Shown: positions 15,375-24,755, numbered from the stretch's first letter. The stretch is DNA of 25,179 bases from Bacteroidia bacterium (GCA_019454865.1 JACFNJ010000007.1:1-25179), one strand, 5' to 3'. Notes: generated from the sequence alone by a model not told the origin. Numbers and translations are program-made.

Positions 15375-16370
15375 TTATAAAGCCGGACATTGAAGTACTT
15401 TTATTCTTGTTCTTGTTTTTTGTGGCTTATTAATTTCTATTGCTAGCGATATTTCGTGTGAACCTTTGGTGGCTACTTTGGCACCGGAAAGTGTTGCATC
15501 ATAGCTATATCCGATTTTTACCATTGGTAATCGAACCCCTAATAAAAGTATTGCTGCATCGGTATTATTACTCGTTTGCCTTATCCATAATCCGGCAGTT
15601 AAAGCTTGTCTTTTTATGTACATTCCAATATTTAATTGGTTGAAGTTGCGTTGAGACATGTACAAAATATTAGGTGATAGTATGGTTCGTTGTTCTTCAT
15701 CACGGTGGTCAATTAATGTTAAGTTTACTCCCGAATGTACAGTATATCTTCGAGGTAATTTGTATTCTTCTTTTGCGCTTGTTGGAAAATAAAATGATTG
15801 GTTTGGCTCTGTAATATTATGTACTGCTGCACCAAAAAACATAAATTCGGAGTAAACGATAGCTCCTGCATTTACATTGACTAACATACGATTTTCAGCA
15901 CCTACGGGTTGTTCATTGGTAGGGTTTACAAAACCTAATCTTGGGTCAATTTGGTCGCCCCATTTAAATTTTGAAAAATCATAAGATTTTTGAATCCATG
16001 TGCCTTGGATAGCACTTCGTAAATGAAACTTTCTGTTTAATTGTGTATGAAACGCATAAGCTAATCCCACTTGGTTAGTTGTTAGTCTTCCATCACCTGC
16101 TACATCGTTTAAAAATGAAAAACCTAAACCGCCACTTATACTGTTGAAATGGGCATCTAAGGATGCGTATGTAGTTTTGTAATTATTGGTAATACCATAA
16201 AATTGGTCGCGATAAGCCGCATTGAAACGTATATTTCCTGTAGAGCCTGTTAATGCAGGGTTAGTATATAATGGAACTGCATAAAACTGACTAAATTGAG
16301 GGTCTTGAGCTATTAATGAATAGCTTGAAACAAGTACAAAAAAATTAATAAGAAAGATTCTTATTCGCAT
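15375..16370 (-). CDS. PorP/SprF family T9SS outer-membrane protein (copy 1)
   Basis: A 331-residue PorP/SprF-family protein. The ATG at 16368-16370 gives a normal signal peptide (MRIRIFLINFFVLVSSYS..., cleavage at IAQ|DPQFSQFY); the longer frame uses a TTG. Hallmarks are DPQFSQFYAVPLYTNPALTG at the mature N terminus, HNITEPNQSF mid-protein, IGYSYDATLSG and GSHEISLAIEI near the end. The family forms outer-membrane barrels: PorP belongs to the T9SS complex, and SprF is needed for secretion of the adhesin SprB. Sequence alone does not say which role applies. It lies 39 bases downstream of a paralogue on the same strand. The end is VLQCPAL, whereas the paralogue ends in CPEF. Confidence 0.9.
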   Translation of the reverse strand: MRIRIFLINFFVLVSSYSLIAQDPQFSQFYAVPLYTNPALTGSTGNIRFNAAYRDQFYGITNNYKTTYASLDAHFNSISGGLGFSFLNDVAGDGRLTTNQVGLAYAFHTQLNRKFHLRSAIQGTWIQKSYDFSKFKWGDQIDPRLGFVNPTNEQPVGAENRMLVNVNAGAIVYSEFMFFGAAVHNITEPNQSFYFPTSAKEEYKLPRRYTVHSGVNLTLIDHRDEEQRTILSPNILYMSQRNFNQLNIGMYIKRQALTAGLWIRQTSNNTDAAILLLGVRLPMVKIGYSYDATLSGAKVATKGSHEISLAIEINKPQKTRTRIKVLQCPAL

Positions 16371-16391
16371 TTGTATTTCTAATACTTTTAT

Positions 16392-16399
16392 CAAATATA
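16392..16399 (-). promoter_or_regulatory. -7-like element upstream of porP/sprF copy 1
   Basis: Minus-strand TATATTTG, a perfect TAnnTTTG match 21 bases before the ATG, in the 39-base gap between the two porP/sprF genes. No clear -33 TTG is found, which would fall at the end of the upstream gene. The plus-strand context TCAAATATAATGTAAA differs by one base from the context upstream of gldJ. Confidence 0.4.
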
Positions 16400-16409
16400 A
16401 TGTAAAGTG

Positions 16410-17414
16410 TTAGAATTCCGGACATCTTATTACTCTTACACGTGTTTTTGGAGTACGTTTTCTTAATTCAAATGCAACTGAAATTTCATGTGAAGCCGGT
16501 GCACCTGGTCTTGCATTGGATAATGTAGCATCATAAGAATATCCTATGCGAAGCTTCTCTCTACGCAAACCAAGTAATACTATAAACGCATCCGGATTTT
16601 CCGAAGTTTGACGATAATATCCTCCAATAATATATGGACCACGGTTGTAATACATACCTAAGTCTAATTCGGTAAACGGACCTTGTTGCATAAATAAAAT
16701 ATTTGGAGAAATCATTTGTGCATTCTTGGCATTTTTTGCTTTGTTTATTTGAATCTGAATACCACTATGTGCTGTAATTCTTCTATGAATTGGATTTTTT
16801 ACAGTGTAACTATTCCAAAAAGATTGGTTTGGTTCAGTAATATTATGCAATGCAAATCCACCATAAAAAATCTTTGTATATACAACAGCTCCGGCAGATA
16901 CATTAGGGATGAATATTGAAGGATTTGCTGGGCTTTCGCCTGTAACAGGTTTTACAATTCCACTTCTTTTCATTATTTGGTCGCCCCAAGTATAGTTACC
17001 AAATTCAAGTGTTTTTTGTATTAAACTACCTTGTATGGCTGCCCGCACAGTTACATATTTATTAATTGGAATTTGGTAAGAGTACATTCCCGATATTGAG
17101 TTTGTAGTTAATAAACCTACACCTGCTTGGTCGCGAGTAACAATTAATCCAATACCTCCGTTAATAATGTCATAATGTTCATCGTATGCGGCAGATAGTG
17201 TAGTAAATGTTCCTGAAATTCTACTCCATTGGTTACGTGCATTTGAAACAAATCGCCCGTGATGTGTACTTCCGGCAAAGGCAGGATTTGTGTAAATAGC
17301 ATTTGCATAGAATTGAGAGAAATGTGGATCTTGTGCATGCAAATCCAATTTCAAACAAAGCGCTATCACTATATATATTACTACCTTCTTTCTTCCCGAA
17401 AGTGTTAATTTCAT
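16410..17414 (-). CDS. PorP/SprF family T9SS outer-membrane protein (copy 2)
   Basis: A 334-residue paralogue of the downstream gene, homologous along its whole length by eye. The ATG at 17412-17414 is preferred; the frame extends to a TTG at 17435. The signal peptide is MKLTLSGRKKVVIYIVIALC..., cleavage near HAQ|DPHFSQFY. Shared blocks with copy 1 are DPxFSQFYA, YTNPAxxGST, AIQGxxIQK, WGDQI, HNITEPNQSF, SPNILxM and IGYSYDATLS. It ends VRVIRCPEF with a terminal Phe. It is divergent from porU across 149 bases. The two copies differ enough in surface-loop regions to suggest non-redundant partners, but that is inference. No large SprB-like adhesin gene is adjacent. Confidence 0.9.
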   Translation of the reverse strand: MKLTLSGRKKVVIYIVIALCLKLDLHAQDPHFSQFYANAIYTNPAFAGSTHHGRFVSNARNQWSRISGTFTTLSAAYDEHYDIINGGIGLIVTRDQAGVGLLTTNSISGMYSYQIPINKYVTVRAAIQGSLIQKTLEFGNYTWGDQIMKRSGIVKPVTGESPANPSIFIPNVSAGAVVYTKIFYGGFALHNITEPNQSFWNSYTVKNPIHRRITAHSGIQIQINKAKNAKNAQMISPNILFMQQGPFTELDLGMYYNRGPYIIGGYYRQTSENPDAFIVLLGLRREKLRIGYSYDATLSNARPGAPASHEISVAFELRKRTPKTRVRVIRCPEF

Positions 17415-17563
17415 TATTTTATAACCCCGTTTCAAAAAAAAGATAAATTTTTAATATTTATCCTTTTTTATCTTTTTTTTAAGTATTAAATTTTTATTTA
17501 TTATGCGTTGTTTTTATTAAACAGACAATTATTTTGTTAATTATCGTTTAATTTTAATGGTTA

Positions 17564-20500
17564 ATGAATTTTTCAAGTATAATTAATTTGATAACTTTAA
17601 TGCAATTTTTATTACGAATAGCACTCAAAAAAAGTATATTTTTTTCTGTTTTTGCTGTAATTCCATTGTTTTCAGTAGCTTATAATTTAACTATAGATAA
17701 GACAATTTTATGGAATGAGTTAAAGAATTATACTTATGGAGGTAAAAACTATGAAAATTTTGCAACATTTTCGTTTGCACAACATTCTAAATCATTAAAT
17801 AATTTACCAATTTGGTCTGAGAATATTCGAACAAATCAAAAGGGAACAGTAAAAGCAGTTCGTATTACCAATGTTGTATATGGAAAGTTTAATTCCATGC
17901 AATCCATACAATCTAATGTTGAGCAGAGAGAAATTGAGCTATCGTTTTTTCCCATAATAGAAAATGGATTAACCATTGCAGCAGTTTCATTTCTTCCTTT
18001 AGTTAATAATAATGGTATAACAACTCCGGTAATTTCATTTACGATTTCAATTGAAATGGAAATTAATCAGGATAAACAATTATTTAAAAAGGCATTTGCT
18101 TCAAATTCGGTATTATCACAAGGACAATGGTATAAGTTAGCTGTTACTAAAACAGGTTTTCATAAATTGGATAAAACTTTTTTTGAAGGTAATGGTATTT
18201 CAATTTCTGGAATTGACCCTCGAACTATTAAAGTATATGGATACGGAGGAGGTTTATTAGCTCAGCCTGTTTCATCTGCACGGTTTGATGATTTGGTTGA
18301 AAACTCAATACTTGTAATAGGGGAACAAGATGGAATCTTTGATGTAAATTACTATGTTTTATTTTATGGTAGAGCACAAAATGAAATATGGAAATTGGAG
18401 GATAATTTTATTCAACGTGAAAAAAATATTTATTCCGATACTACATACTACTACTTAACATTTAATCAAGGAGCAGGAAGCAGAATACCCATGCAATCAT
18501 CTGTTCCACTAATTGCTTCAACACAAAATAAACATATTTTTTGTATAGCACATGAACAAGATTTGGTTAATATTGGTAGAAGTGGAAGACAATTTTTAGG
18601 AGAAGCATTTGACAAAACACCTTCTCAAAATTTTAGTTTTTATATTGATGGTTTTGATGCATCAGAAGCTATTCAAATGCGCTCGTCAGTTGCTGCCCGA
18701 AGTTATATTACTCCTGCATCGTTTGAAGTAAAAGGAAATGGAAGTTTAATCTACACACATAGCAATATTCCAACAGTTGGTAGCAATTATGATTCGTATC
18801 ATTTTAAAAACTCAGGACCAGTAAAATTTTCTTTTAATGTAAATACACCACAAGTTGCCATTAATTATGCTTTCAGTAATCCACCGGGTGGGGCTAATGG
18901 ATGGTTAGACTTTTTTGAAATTAACACCAAAGCAAAAATGATTTGGTATGGCTCGCAAGTACTATTTAGGCAATTACCACCAACTGTTGCAGGAGGTGTA
19001 GAATATACCGTTGATAATGTAACAATTGCCGGTACACGTGTGTTTGATGTTACAAATCCTACACAGTTAGTTGAGTTACAGCTAACTTTGCAAGGTAATC
19101 AAGCAAAGTTTGTGCATAATACTACAACCCTTAGTGAGTTTGTTGGTATAAATCAAAATAGTTCGTATGCGGTACCACAGTTTGTTGGTAAAGTAGATAA
19201 TCAAAATATACATGGACTATCCCTTGCAGATGCTCTTTATATTACTCCTGTAATTTTTTATAAAGAAGCGTTGCGTTTGGCTGCGTTTCATCAAAGTAAA
19301 GGAGTAACAGTAAATGTGGTTTTGTTGGATGAAATATATAACGAGTTTTCAAGTGGCTCACAAGACATAACTGCTATACGTGAATGTATTCGTATGTTGT
19401 ATGAAAAAGGTATTAACAACGGAAAACCGTTAAAATATGTAACATTATTCGGAAGAGCTTCGTACGATTATAAGTATCGGATTTCTAATAACAGCAATTT
19501 TGTTCCTACATACCAAAGTATAGCATCCGAATCGCCAATAGGCTCGTATTGCAGTGATGATTATTATGGATTTTTGGATGCTGGCGAAGGTAAATGGGAC
19601 ACAGGAAGCAATACAAAAGAAGGATTAGACATTGGAATAGGACGATTGCCTATTTCTACTGAAACCGAAGCCGCAAATGTTGTAGATAAAATTATAAATT
19701 ATTACCAATCGGATAGGATGGCTGATTGGCGAAACAAACTAGTATTTGTAGCAGATGATGAGGATTATCGTACACATCAGGTAGATGCAGATTTAATGGC
19801 CGTAGATGTTACAAATAAGTACTCCAATTATTCGGTACAAAAAATTTGGATTGATGCATACAAGCAAGAAGTAGTTGCCGGTGGGCAACGATACCCAAGT
19901 GCACAAAAGGCAATATCTGATGCTGTGCAAAAAGGATGCTTTATGATAAATTATACCGGACATGGAGGAGAACTTGGTTGGGCAGCAGAAAGAATATTAA
20001 CTATTGAAGATATTCAATCGTGGAATAATGATAAGGCACTTCCTCTTTTTGTAACTGCTACTTGTGAGTTTAGCCGATTTGATGACCCAGCCCGAGTTTC
20101 AGCAGGTGAATTAGTTTTGTTAAATGCAAAAGGTGGAAGCATAGCTTTATTTACCACAGTACGTTTGGTTTTAGCATTTTCAAATACTATTTTAAATAAG
20201 TTTTTATACAATCGTGTAGGGTTGGATTCAAACTCTAAGATTGCACCAAAATCGCTTGGTGAAATCATCCGATTAACGAAAAATGATTATAACTCAAACG
20301 ATGGAAATGAAAGAAATTTTACCCTACTTGGTGATGCCGTTATGACATTGGCGTATCCAAAATATAAAGTAATCACCGAAAAAATAAATGAGAAACCAAT
20401 AGTAAATATAACCGATACATTAAAGGCTTTGTCTAAAGTTACAGTTTCCGGTAAAGTATTAACTGAAACAAATGTTTTTGCATCAAACTATAATGGCGAA

Positions 20501-21445
20501 CTTACAGTAACAGTTTATGACAAACCAACTGTTTATCAAACATTAGTTAATGATCCGGAGTCGGCACCGGTAATGGATTTTACTATGCAAAACAATATTA
20601 TTTATAAAGGAAGTGCCAGTGTTGTAGATGGTAATTTTACTTTCACATTTATTGTGCCTAAAGATATTTCCTATCAATATGGTAAAGGAAAAATTTCCTA
20701 TTATGCTACAAACTCCACAATTGATGCAAATGGTAATAATCAGAATTTTTTGGTAGGCGGAACAAATGATTCAATTGCCGAAGACAAGTTGGGTCCTGAA
20801 ATCAGTCTTTTTATGGATGATTATAAATTTGTTAATGGTGGATTAACAAAAGAAAACACCTTGTTTATTGCAAAATTATTTGATGTTAACGGAATAAATA
20901 CCATAGGTAGAGGTATAGGAAGAGAGCTTAGCTTAACTATTGATGGGAATAACGCAAAAGCAATACCGGTAAATGATTATTATAAGGCAAAAATTAACAG
21001 CTACCAAGAAGGAGAAGTTAAGTACCAGCTTACAGATTTAGCACCCGGAAAACATACAGTTACATTAAAAGCTTGGGATACATATAATAACTCAAACGAA
21101 ACAACACTTGAGTTTTATGTTGCCAATAGCGAAGAGTTAACTTTAAAACATGTTTTAAATTATCCAAATCCATTTAATGGTAACACTACTTTCCATTTTG
21201 ACCACAATCGGGTAGGGGAGCAATTAAAAGTAATGGTTCAGATTTTTACTATTAGTGGCAAATTAGTAAAAACACTTTCTACAGAAACCATACAGGCTAG
21301 TACTCATTTTGACCAATTGAGTTGGAACGGTTTAGACGACTTTGGTGATAAATTGGCAAATGGAGTATATGTTTATAAAGTTAAAGTTCAAGGTGAAACC
21401 GGAGGAAAGGCGGAATACATTCAAAAATTGGTAATATTAAATTAG
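17564..21445 (+). CDS. porU: Type IX secretion system sortase PorU
   Basis: A 1293-residue surface protein with a gingipain-type C25 peptidase domain (about residues 555-925). The catalytic pair is H800 in INYTGHGGELGW and C834 in FVTATCEFSRFDDP, the spacing expected for PorU. The N-terminal region contains SQGQWYKLAVTKTGFHKLD, typical of PorU. The C-terminal ~95 residues (from YPNPFNGNTTFHFDH to KLVILN) form a type A T9SS sorting-like domain; in Porphyromonas PorU such a domain is kept and binds PorV. PorU cleaves the sorting domains of T9SS cargo and attaches many to the cell surface. Start: ATG 17564 is used, but ATG 17600 (residue 13) gives a more typical signal peptide. porV follows after 52 bases. 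Confidence 0.95.
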   Translation: MNFSSIINLITLMQFLLRIALKKSIFFSVFAVIPLFSVAYNLTIDKTILWNELKNYTYGGKNYENFATFSFAQHSKSLNNLPIWSENIRTNQKGTVKAVRITNVVYGKFNSMQSIQSNVEQREIELSFFPIIENGLTIAAVSFLPLVNNNGITTPVISFTISIEMEINQDKQLFKKAFASNSVLSQGQWYKLAVTKTGFHKLDKTFFEGNGISISGIDPRTIKVYGYGGGLLAQPVSSARFDDLVENSILVIGEQDGIFDVNYYVLFYGRAQNEIWKLEDNFIQREKNIYSDTTYYYLTFNQGAGSRIPMQSSVPLIASTQNKHIFCIAHEQDLVNIGRSGRQFLGEAFDKTPSQNFSFYIDGFDASEAIQMRSSVAARSYITPASFEVKGNGSLIYTHSNIPTVGSNYDSYHFKNSGPVKFSFNVNTPQVAINYAFSNPPGGANGWLDFFEINTKAKMIWYGSQVLFRQLPPTVAGGVEYTVDNVTIAGTRVFDVTNPTQLVELQLTLQGNQAKFVHNTTTLSEFVGINQNSSYAVPQFVGKVDNQNIHGLSLADALYITPVIFYKEALRLAAFHQSKGVTVNVVLLDEIYNEFSSGSQDITAIRECIRMLYEKGINNGKPLKYVTLFGRASYDYKYRISNNSNFVPTYQSIASESPIGSYCSDDYYGFLDAGEGKWDTGSNTKEGLDIGIGRLPISTETEAANVVDKIINYYQSDRMADWRNKLVFVADDEDYRTHQVDADLMAVDVTNKYSNYSVQKIWIDAYKQEVVAGGQRYPSAQKAISDAVQKGCFMINYTGHGGELGWAAERILTIEDIQSWNNDKALPLFVTATCEFSRFDDPARVSAGELVLLNAKGGSIALFTTVRLVLAFSNTILNKFLYNRVGLDSNSKIAPKSLGEIIRLTKNDYNSNDGNERNFTLLGDAVMTLAYPKYKVITEKINEKPIVNITDTLKALSKVTVSGKVLTETNVFASNYNGELTVTVYDKPTVYQTLVNDPESAPVMDFTMQNNIIYKGSASVVDGNFTFTFIVPKDISYQYGKGKISYYATNSTIDANGNNQNFLVGGTNDSIAEDKLGPEISLFMDDYKFVNGGLTKENTLFIAKLFDVNGINTIGRGIGRELSLTIDGNNAKAIPVNDYYKAKINSYQEGEVKYQLTDLAPGKHTVTLKAWDTYNNSNETTLEFYVANSEELTLKHVLNYPNPFNGNTTFHFDHNRVGEQLKVMVQIFTISGKLVKTLSTETIQASTHFDQLSWNGLDDFGDKLANGVYVYKVKVQGETGGKAEYIQKLVILN

Positions 21446-21497
21446 ATTTAACGTTATCCATTTTTATACACTATAATTGCAGTTTCTAAGAAAACAC

Positions 21498-22760
21498 ATG
21501 AAGAAAAAAATTCAAGGATTAGCTCTTTTGGTTTTAGTTTTATTTGCCAATACTATTTATGGACAAAACTCAATATCAACAGGGCAGTTAGATGGAAGAC
21601 AAAATACAATTACATCCGCAGTTCCTTTTTTAATGATAACTCCAAATGCACGTGCAGGTGGTATGGGTGATGTGGGAGCGGCAGTTCCTAATGACCCGAA
21701 TGCAATACATTGGAATGCTTCAAAAATGGTATTTAATGATAAAAAAGGCATGGTTTCATTATCCTACAATCCGTGGTTAAGGGCTTTAGTTCCGGATGTT
21801 TCTTTGTCCTACTTATCGGTTATGGGTATGATAAATGAAAAGTCTGCAATTGGAGGCTCGTTGCGCTATTTCTCATTAGGTGAAATTCAATTTACCGACC
21901 AGTTTGGTTCAAGTTTAGGAAAAGCCAACCCAAGTGAGTGGGCTGCAGATTTAGCATATGCACAAAAGTTATCCGATAATTTGAGTTTGGCAGTTGCATT
22001 TCGATTTATTTATTCAAATATAGCAGGTGGTGCACAAACTCAATCACAAAGCGGAATAAGCGCTGGTACTGCTTATGCTTCGGATATATCCGGATATTAT
22101 CATAACAATACATCAATTGAAGGATATAAAATAAATTATGGCATAGGAGCAGCTATTACAAATATTGGTTCAAAGCTAACCTATACAACGGATCAAAATG
22201 CGAATTTTATTCCCATAAACCTACGATTAGGTGGCTTTGGACAAATTGCAGTAGATAAGTACAATACCATAGCTTTAGCGTTGGATTTGAATAAATTGAT
22301 GGTACCTACACCCCCTGTATATAAAACTGATGCAAGCGGAAATTATGTGTACGATCAATCTACCGGAGAGCCAATAGTAGAAGCCGGAAAGAAGTCGAAT
22401 GTACCTGTGTTGCAAGGAATGTTTCAATCATTTTACGATGCACCAGGTGGTATAAAAGAAGAATGGAATGAAGTAAATATTGCAACCGGACTTGAGTATT
22501 GGTATGATAAGCAATTTGCATTGCGTACCGGGTACTTTTATGAAAATCAATACAAAGGAAATCGTAAATATGCAACATTTGGATTAGGGCTAAAGTATAA
22601 TGTATTTACTATTGATGCTGCATACTTGGTTTCGTTTGGGCAAAGAAATCCATTGGATAATACCATACGCTTTACACTTGGATTAGACTTTGAAGCTTTA
22701 AAATCTAATAAAAACGAAAAAGAACAGCCGGTTCAAATTTTTGAAGCACCAAAAGATTAA
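21498..22760 (+). CDS. porV: Type IX secretion system outer-membrane protein PorV
   Basis: A 420-residue outer-membrane barrel of the PorV/LptO family. The ATG at 21498-21500 gives signal peptide MKKKIQGLALLVLVLFANTI..., cleavage at YGQ|NSIS; the frame opens earlier only at a TTG. Family hallmarks are the N-terminal ITSAVPFLMITPNARAGGMG and GDVGAAVPNDPNAIHWNAS, repeated amphipathic strands, and AFRFIYSNIAGGA. PorV accepts folded cargo from the translocon through its sorting domain and presents it to PorU on the surface; the two form the attachment complex. Placement directly after porU matches other Bacteroidota. The last ~20 residues are a charged tail (SNKNEKEQP...) beyond the final strand. 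Confidence 0.95.
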   Translation: MKKKIQGLALLVLVLFANTIYGQNSISTGQLDGRQNTITSAVPFLMITPNARAGGMGDVGAAVPNDPNAIHWNASKMVFNDKKGMVSLSYNPWLRALVPDVSLSYLSVMGMINEKSAIGGSLRYFSLGEIQFTDQFGSSLGKANPSEWAADLAYAQKLSDNLSLAVAFRFIYSNIAGGAQTQSQSGISAGTAYASDISGYYHNNTSIEGYKINYGIGAAITNIGSKLTYTTDQNANFIPINLRLGGFGQIAVDKYNTIALALDLNKLMVPTPPVYKTDASGNYVYDQSTGEPIVEAGKKSNVPVLQGMFQSFYDAPGGIKEEWNEVNIATGLEYWYDKQFALRTGYFYENQYKGNRKYATFGLGLKYNVFTIDAAYLVSFGQRNPLDNTIRFTLGLDFEALKSNKNEKEQPVQIFEAPKD

Positions 22761-22764
22761 ATAA

Positions 22765-23241
22765 ATGTATAGAATAGGTTTCGGGTTTGATGTGCATCAA
22801 CTTGTGCAAGGCAGAGAATTATGGCTTGGTGGAGTAAAAATTCCAGCCGAAAAAGGAGCATTAGGACATAGCGATGCGGATGTATTATTGCATGCAATTT
22901 GCGATGCTATGTTGGGTGCTTTAGCTCTTGGTGATATTGGCAAACACTTCCCTGACACCGATTCTAAATTTAAAAATATAGATAGTAAACTGCTGCTTCA
23001 ACACGTAATGCAATTGATTTCACAAAAAGGATATAAAGTGGTAAATATAGATTCCAGTTTGTGTATTGAAAAGCCAAAAATTATGCCTTACGCAGAAGCT
23101 ATGCGTACAGTTATTGCAGGGTTATGCAATATTACAATAGATGATATTTCTATTAAAGCAACTACCAACGAAAAAATGGGATTTATTGGTAGGGAAGAAG
23201 GTGCAACCGCTTATGCTGTTGTTTTACTTCAAAAGCAATAA
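22765..23241 (+). CDS. ispF: 2-C-methyl-D-erythritol 2,4-cyclodiphosphate synthase
   Basis: A 158-residue full-length IspF of the MEP isoprenoid pathway. It converts CDP-methylerythritol 2-phosphate to the cyclic diphosphate, releasing CMP. Metal ligands D9 and H11 lie in GFGFDVHQL and H43 in HSDADVLLHAICDAMLGA. GDIGKHFPDTD and the C-terminal TTNEKMGFIGREEG motif (CDP-binding) are intact. It is cytoplasmic and expected to be a trimer. It begins 4 bases after the porV stop, so it is likely read from the porU-porV transcript although its function is unrelated to secretion. No other MEP gene is visible. Confidence 0.97.
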   Translation: MYRIGFGFDVHQLVQGRELWLGGVKIPAEKGALGHSDADVLLHAICDAMLGALALGDIGKHFPDTDSKFKNIDSKLLLQHVMQLISQKGYKVVNIDSSLCIEKPKIMPYAEAMRTVIAGLCNITIDDISIKATTNEKMGFIGREEGATAYAVVLLQKQ

Positions 23242-23269
23242 GAAACTGCACCATCATTTTATAATTTCT

Positions 23270-24715
23270 TTAATAGGCATAAAATGAGAAGAAGCCTCTA
23301 CTGCCATTAGGATACAATCCTTCAATTAATATTTGCCCTCTAGTGTTTTCTAATTCTTTAATTAAGTCTTCAGCTTTTGAAAAGGTTTTTTTATTCATTG
23401 AAGTAACAATAAAATCTTCAGGAATACCCATACTTCTTATTCTTCCATTTTTTAAATTACTAATTTTAATACCGGAAGTTATACCATATTTTTCTGCTTC
23501 AATTTTTGATAATACACTGAAATCAGCACCTAATGAGTTGGAAGTAACACTTGATTTGCGAGTAATAGCAGTGTTGCCTTCTCTATTAATTAGTTTTATA
23601 TACGCATCAATGGTTTTGCCATTTCTTAGCAACGAAATTTTTACTTTATCACCGGGACGGAAGTAACTGATTTGCTCATCAAATATGGATTTACTTTCAA
23701 TTGCTTTTTCATTAACCTTTATTATTACATCACCGGTTTTTATTCCTGCATCTTCACCTGGTCCATTAGGTAAAATGTATTGTACATATACGCCTAAGTT
23801 GTCATTAATGTTTAATTTATCAGCTATTGATGCGTCAATGTCTTTTACATCTAATCCGGTAAATCCTCTTTGTACTTCGCCATATTCAATCAAATCGCGA
23901 ACAATTTTTTGAACCAAATTGGAAGGTATGGCAAATCCATAACCGTTATACGCACCGGTATTGGAGGCAATTGCAGTATTTATTCCAATTAGTTCCCCGT
24001 TTGTATTAACTAATGCGCCACCGCTATTTCCGGGGTTAATGGCAGCATCAGTTTGTATAAAACTTTCAATTGGAAAACGGTTGTTAACTACATTAATATT
24101 TCTTCCTTTTGCACTAACTATGCCGGCTGTAACTGTGCTGGTAAGGTTAAACGGATTACCTACAGCCAAAACCCATTGCCCAATTTTTACATCATCACTG
24201 TTACCAAAAGTCATGTTAGGCAGTTTTGTACCTTCTATTTTTAATAAAGCCAAATCGGTTGAACCATCTGTACCTATAACTTTTGCTTTGTAGCTGTGTT
24301 TGTTGTTATTGGTTATTACTTCTATTACATCTGCATCTTTTACTACATGTAAGTTAGTTACTATATATCCATCGGTACTAATAATAACACCACTGCCCGA
24401 ACTTGTTACAGGTCCTCTTCTGCCGAAAAAATCCCAAGCAGACCAAAAGTCCATAAATTGATCATTGGTTTGTTGGTTGCTTATTGTTTTAATAAATACT
24501 ACTCGAGGTGTTGCTATTGCAGATGCTTTAACCATGTCTTCGCTTCCGGGAATATTTGCATTTTTATAATTTACATTACTAAATGTTTCCTCAGTAGTTT
24601 GGGTACTTGTAGCTTGATTTAAGATTACTCGATTAGGTAAATAAAAATTTAAGATAGCAGCTCCTGCAATTCCTCCAATTAAGCTGAATAAAAAAATACT
24701 GATTTTGTTTTTCAT
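23270..24715 (-). CDS. Do/DegQ-type periplasmic serine protease (HtrA family)
   Basis: A 481-residue trypsin-like protease with two PDZ domains. The N terminus has a signal anchor or signal peptide (residues 5-25, ISIFLFSLIGGIAGAAILN). The catalytic triad is complete: H123 in VTNLHVV, D154 in GSTDLALLKI, S231 in NPGNSGGALV. PDZ1 starts near RGFTGLDVKDIDAS and contains GIKTGDVIIKVNEKAI; a divergent PDZ2 fills the C terminus (GADFSVLSKIEAEKYG onward). HtrA proteases degrade or refold misfolded envelope proteins. The gene converges on ispF with 28 bases between and no obvious terminator hairpin. Upstream, 40 bases separate it from the DUF1573 gene on the same strand, so co-transcription is possible. 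Confidence 0.93.
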   Translation of the reverse strand: MKNKISIFLFSLIGGIAGAAILNFYLPNRVILNQATSTQTTEETFSNVNYKNANIPGSEDMVKASAIATPRVVFIKTISNQQTNDQFMDFWSAWDFFGRRGPVTSSGSGVIISTDGYIVTNLHVVKDADVIEVITNNNKHSYKAKVIGTDGSTDLALLKIEGTKLPNMTFGNSDDVKIGQWVLAVGNPFNLTSTVTAGIVSAKGRNINVVNNRFPIESFIQTDAAINPGNSGGALVNTNGELIGINTAIASNTGAYNGYGFAIPSNLVQKIVRDLIEYGEVQRGFTGLDVKDIDASIADKLNINDNLGVYVQYILPNGPGEDAGIKTGDVIIKVNEKAIESKSIFDEQISYFRPGDKVKISLLRNGKTIDAYIKLINREGNTAITRKSSVTSNSLGADFSVLSKIEAEKYGITSGIKISNLKNGRIRSMGIPEDFIVTSMNKKTFSKAEDLIKELENTRGQILIEGLYPNGSRGFFSFYAY

Positions 24716-24755
24716 ACTTAAAGTTATTTAGAAAAAACTAAAAAATATACGTTGA

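Noticed and set aside
15375..17414. The two porP/sprF genes as part of an adhesin (SprB-type) secretion locus
   Set aside because: No giant repeat-rich adhesin gene is present nearby within the window.
17415..17563. porU promoter in the divergent gap
   Set aside because: TTG at 17508-17510 and TATTTTG at 17530-17536 are 19 bases apart, but the second motif lacks one base of the consensus, so I did not list it as a feature.
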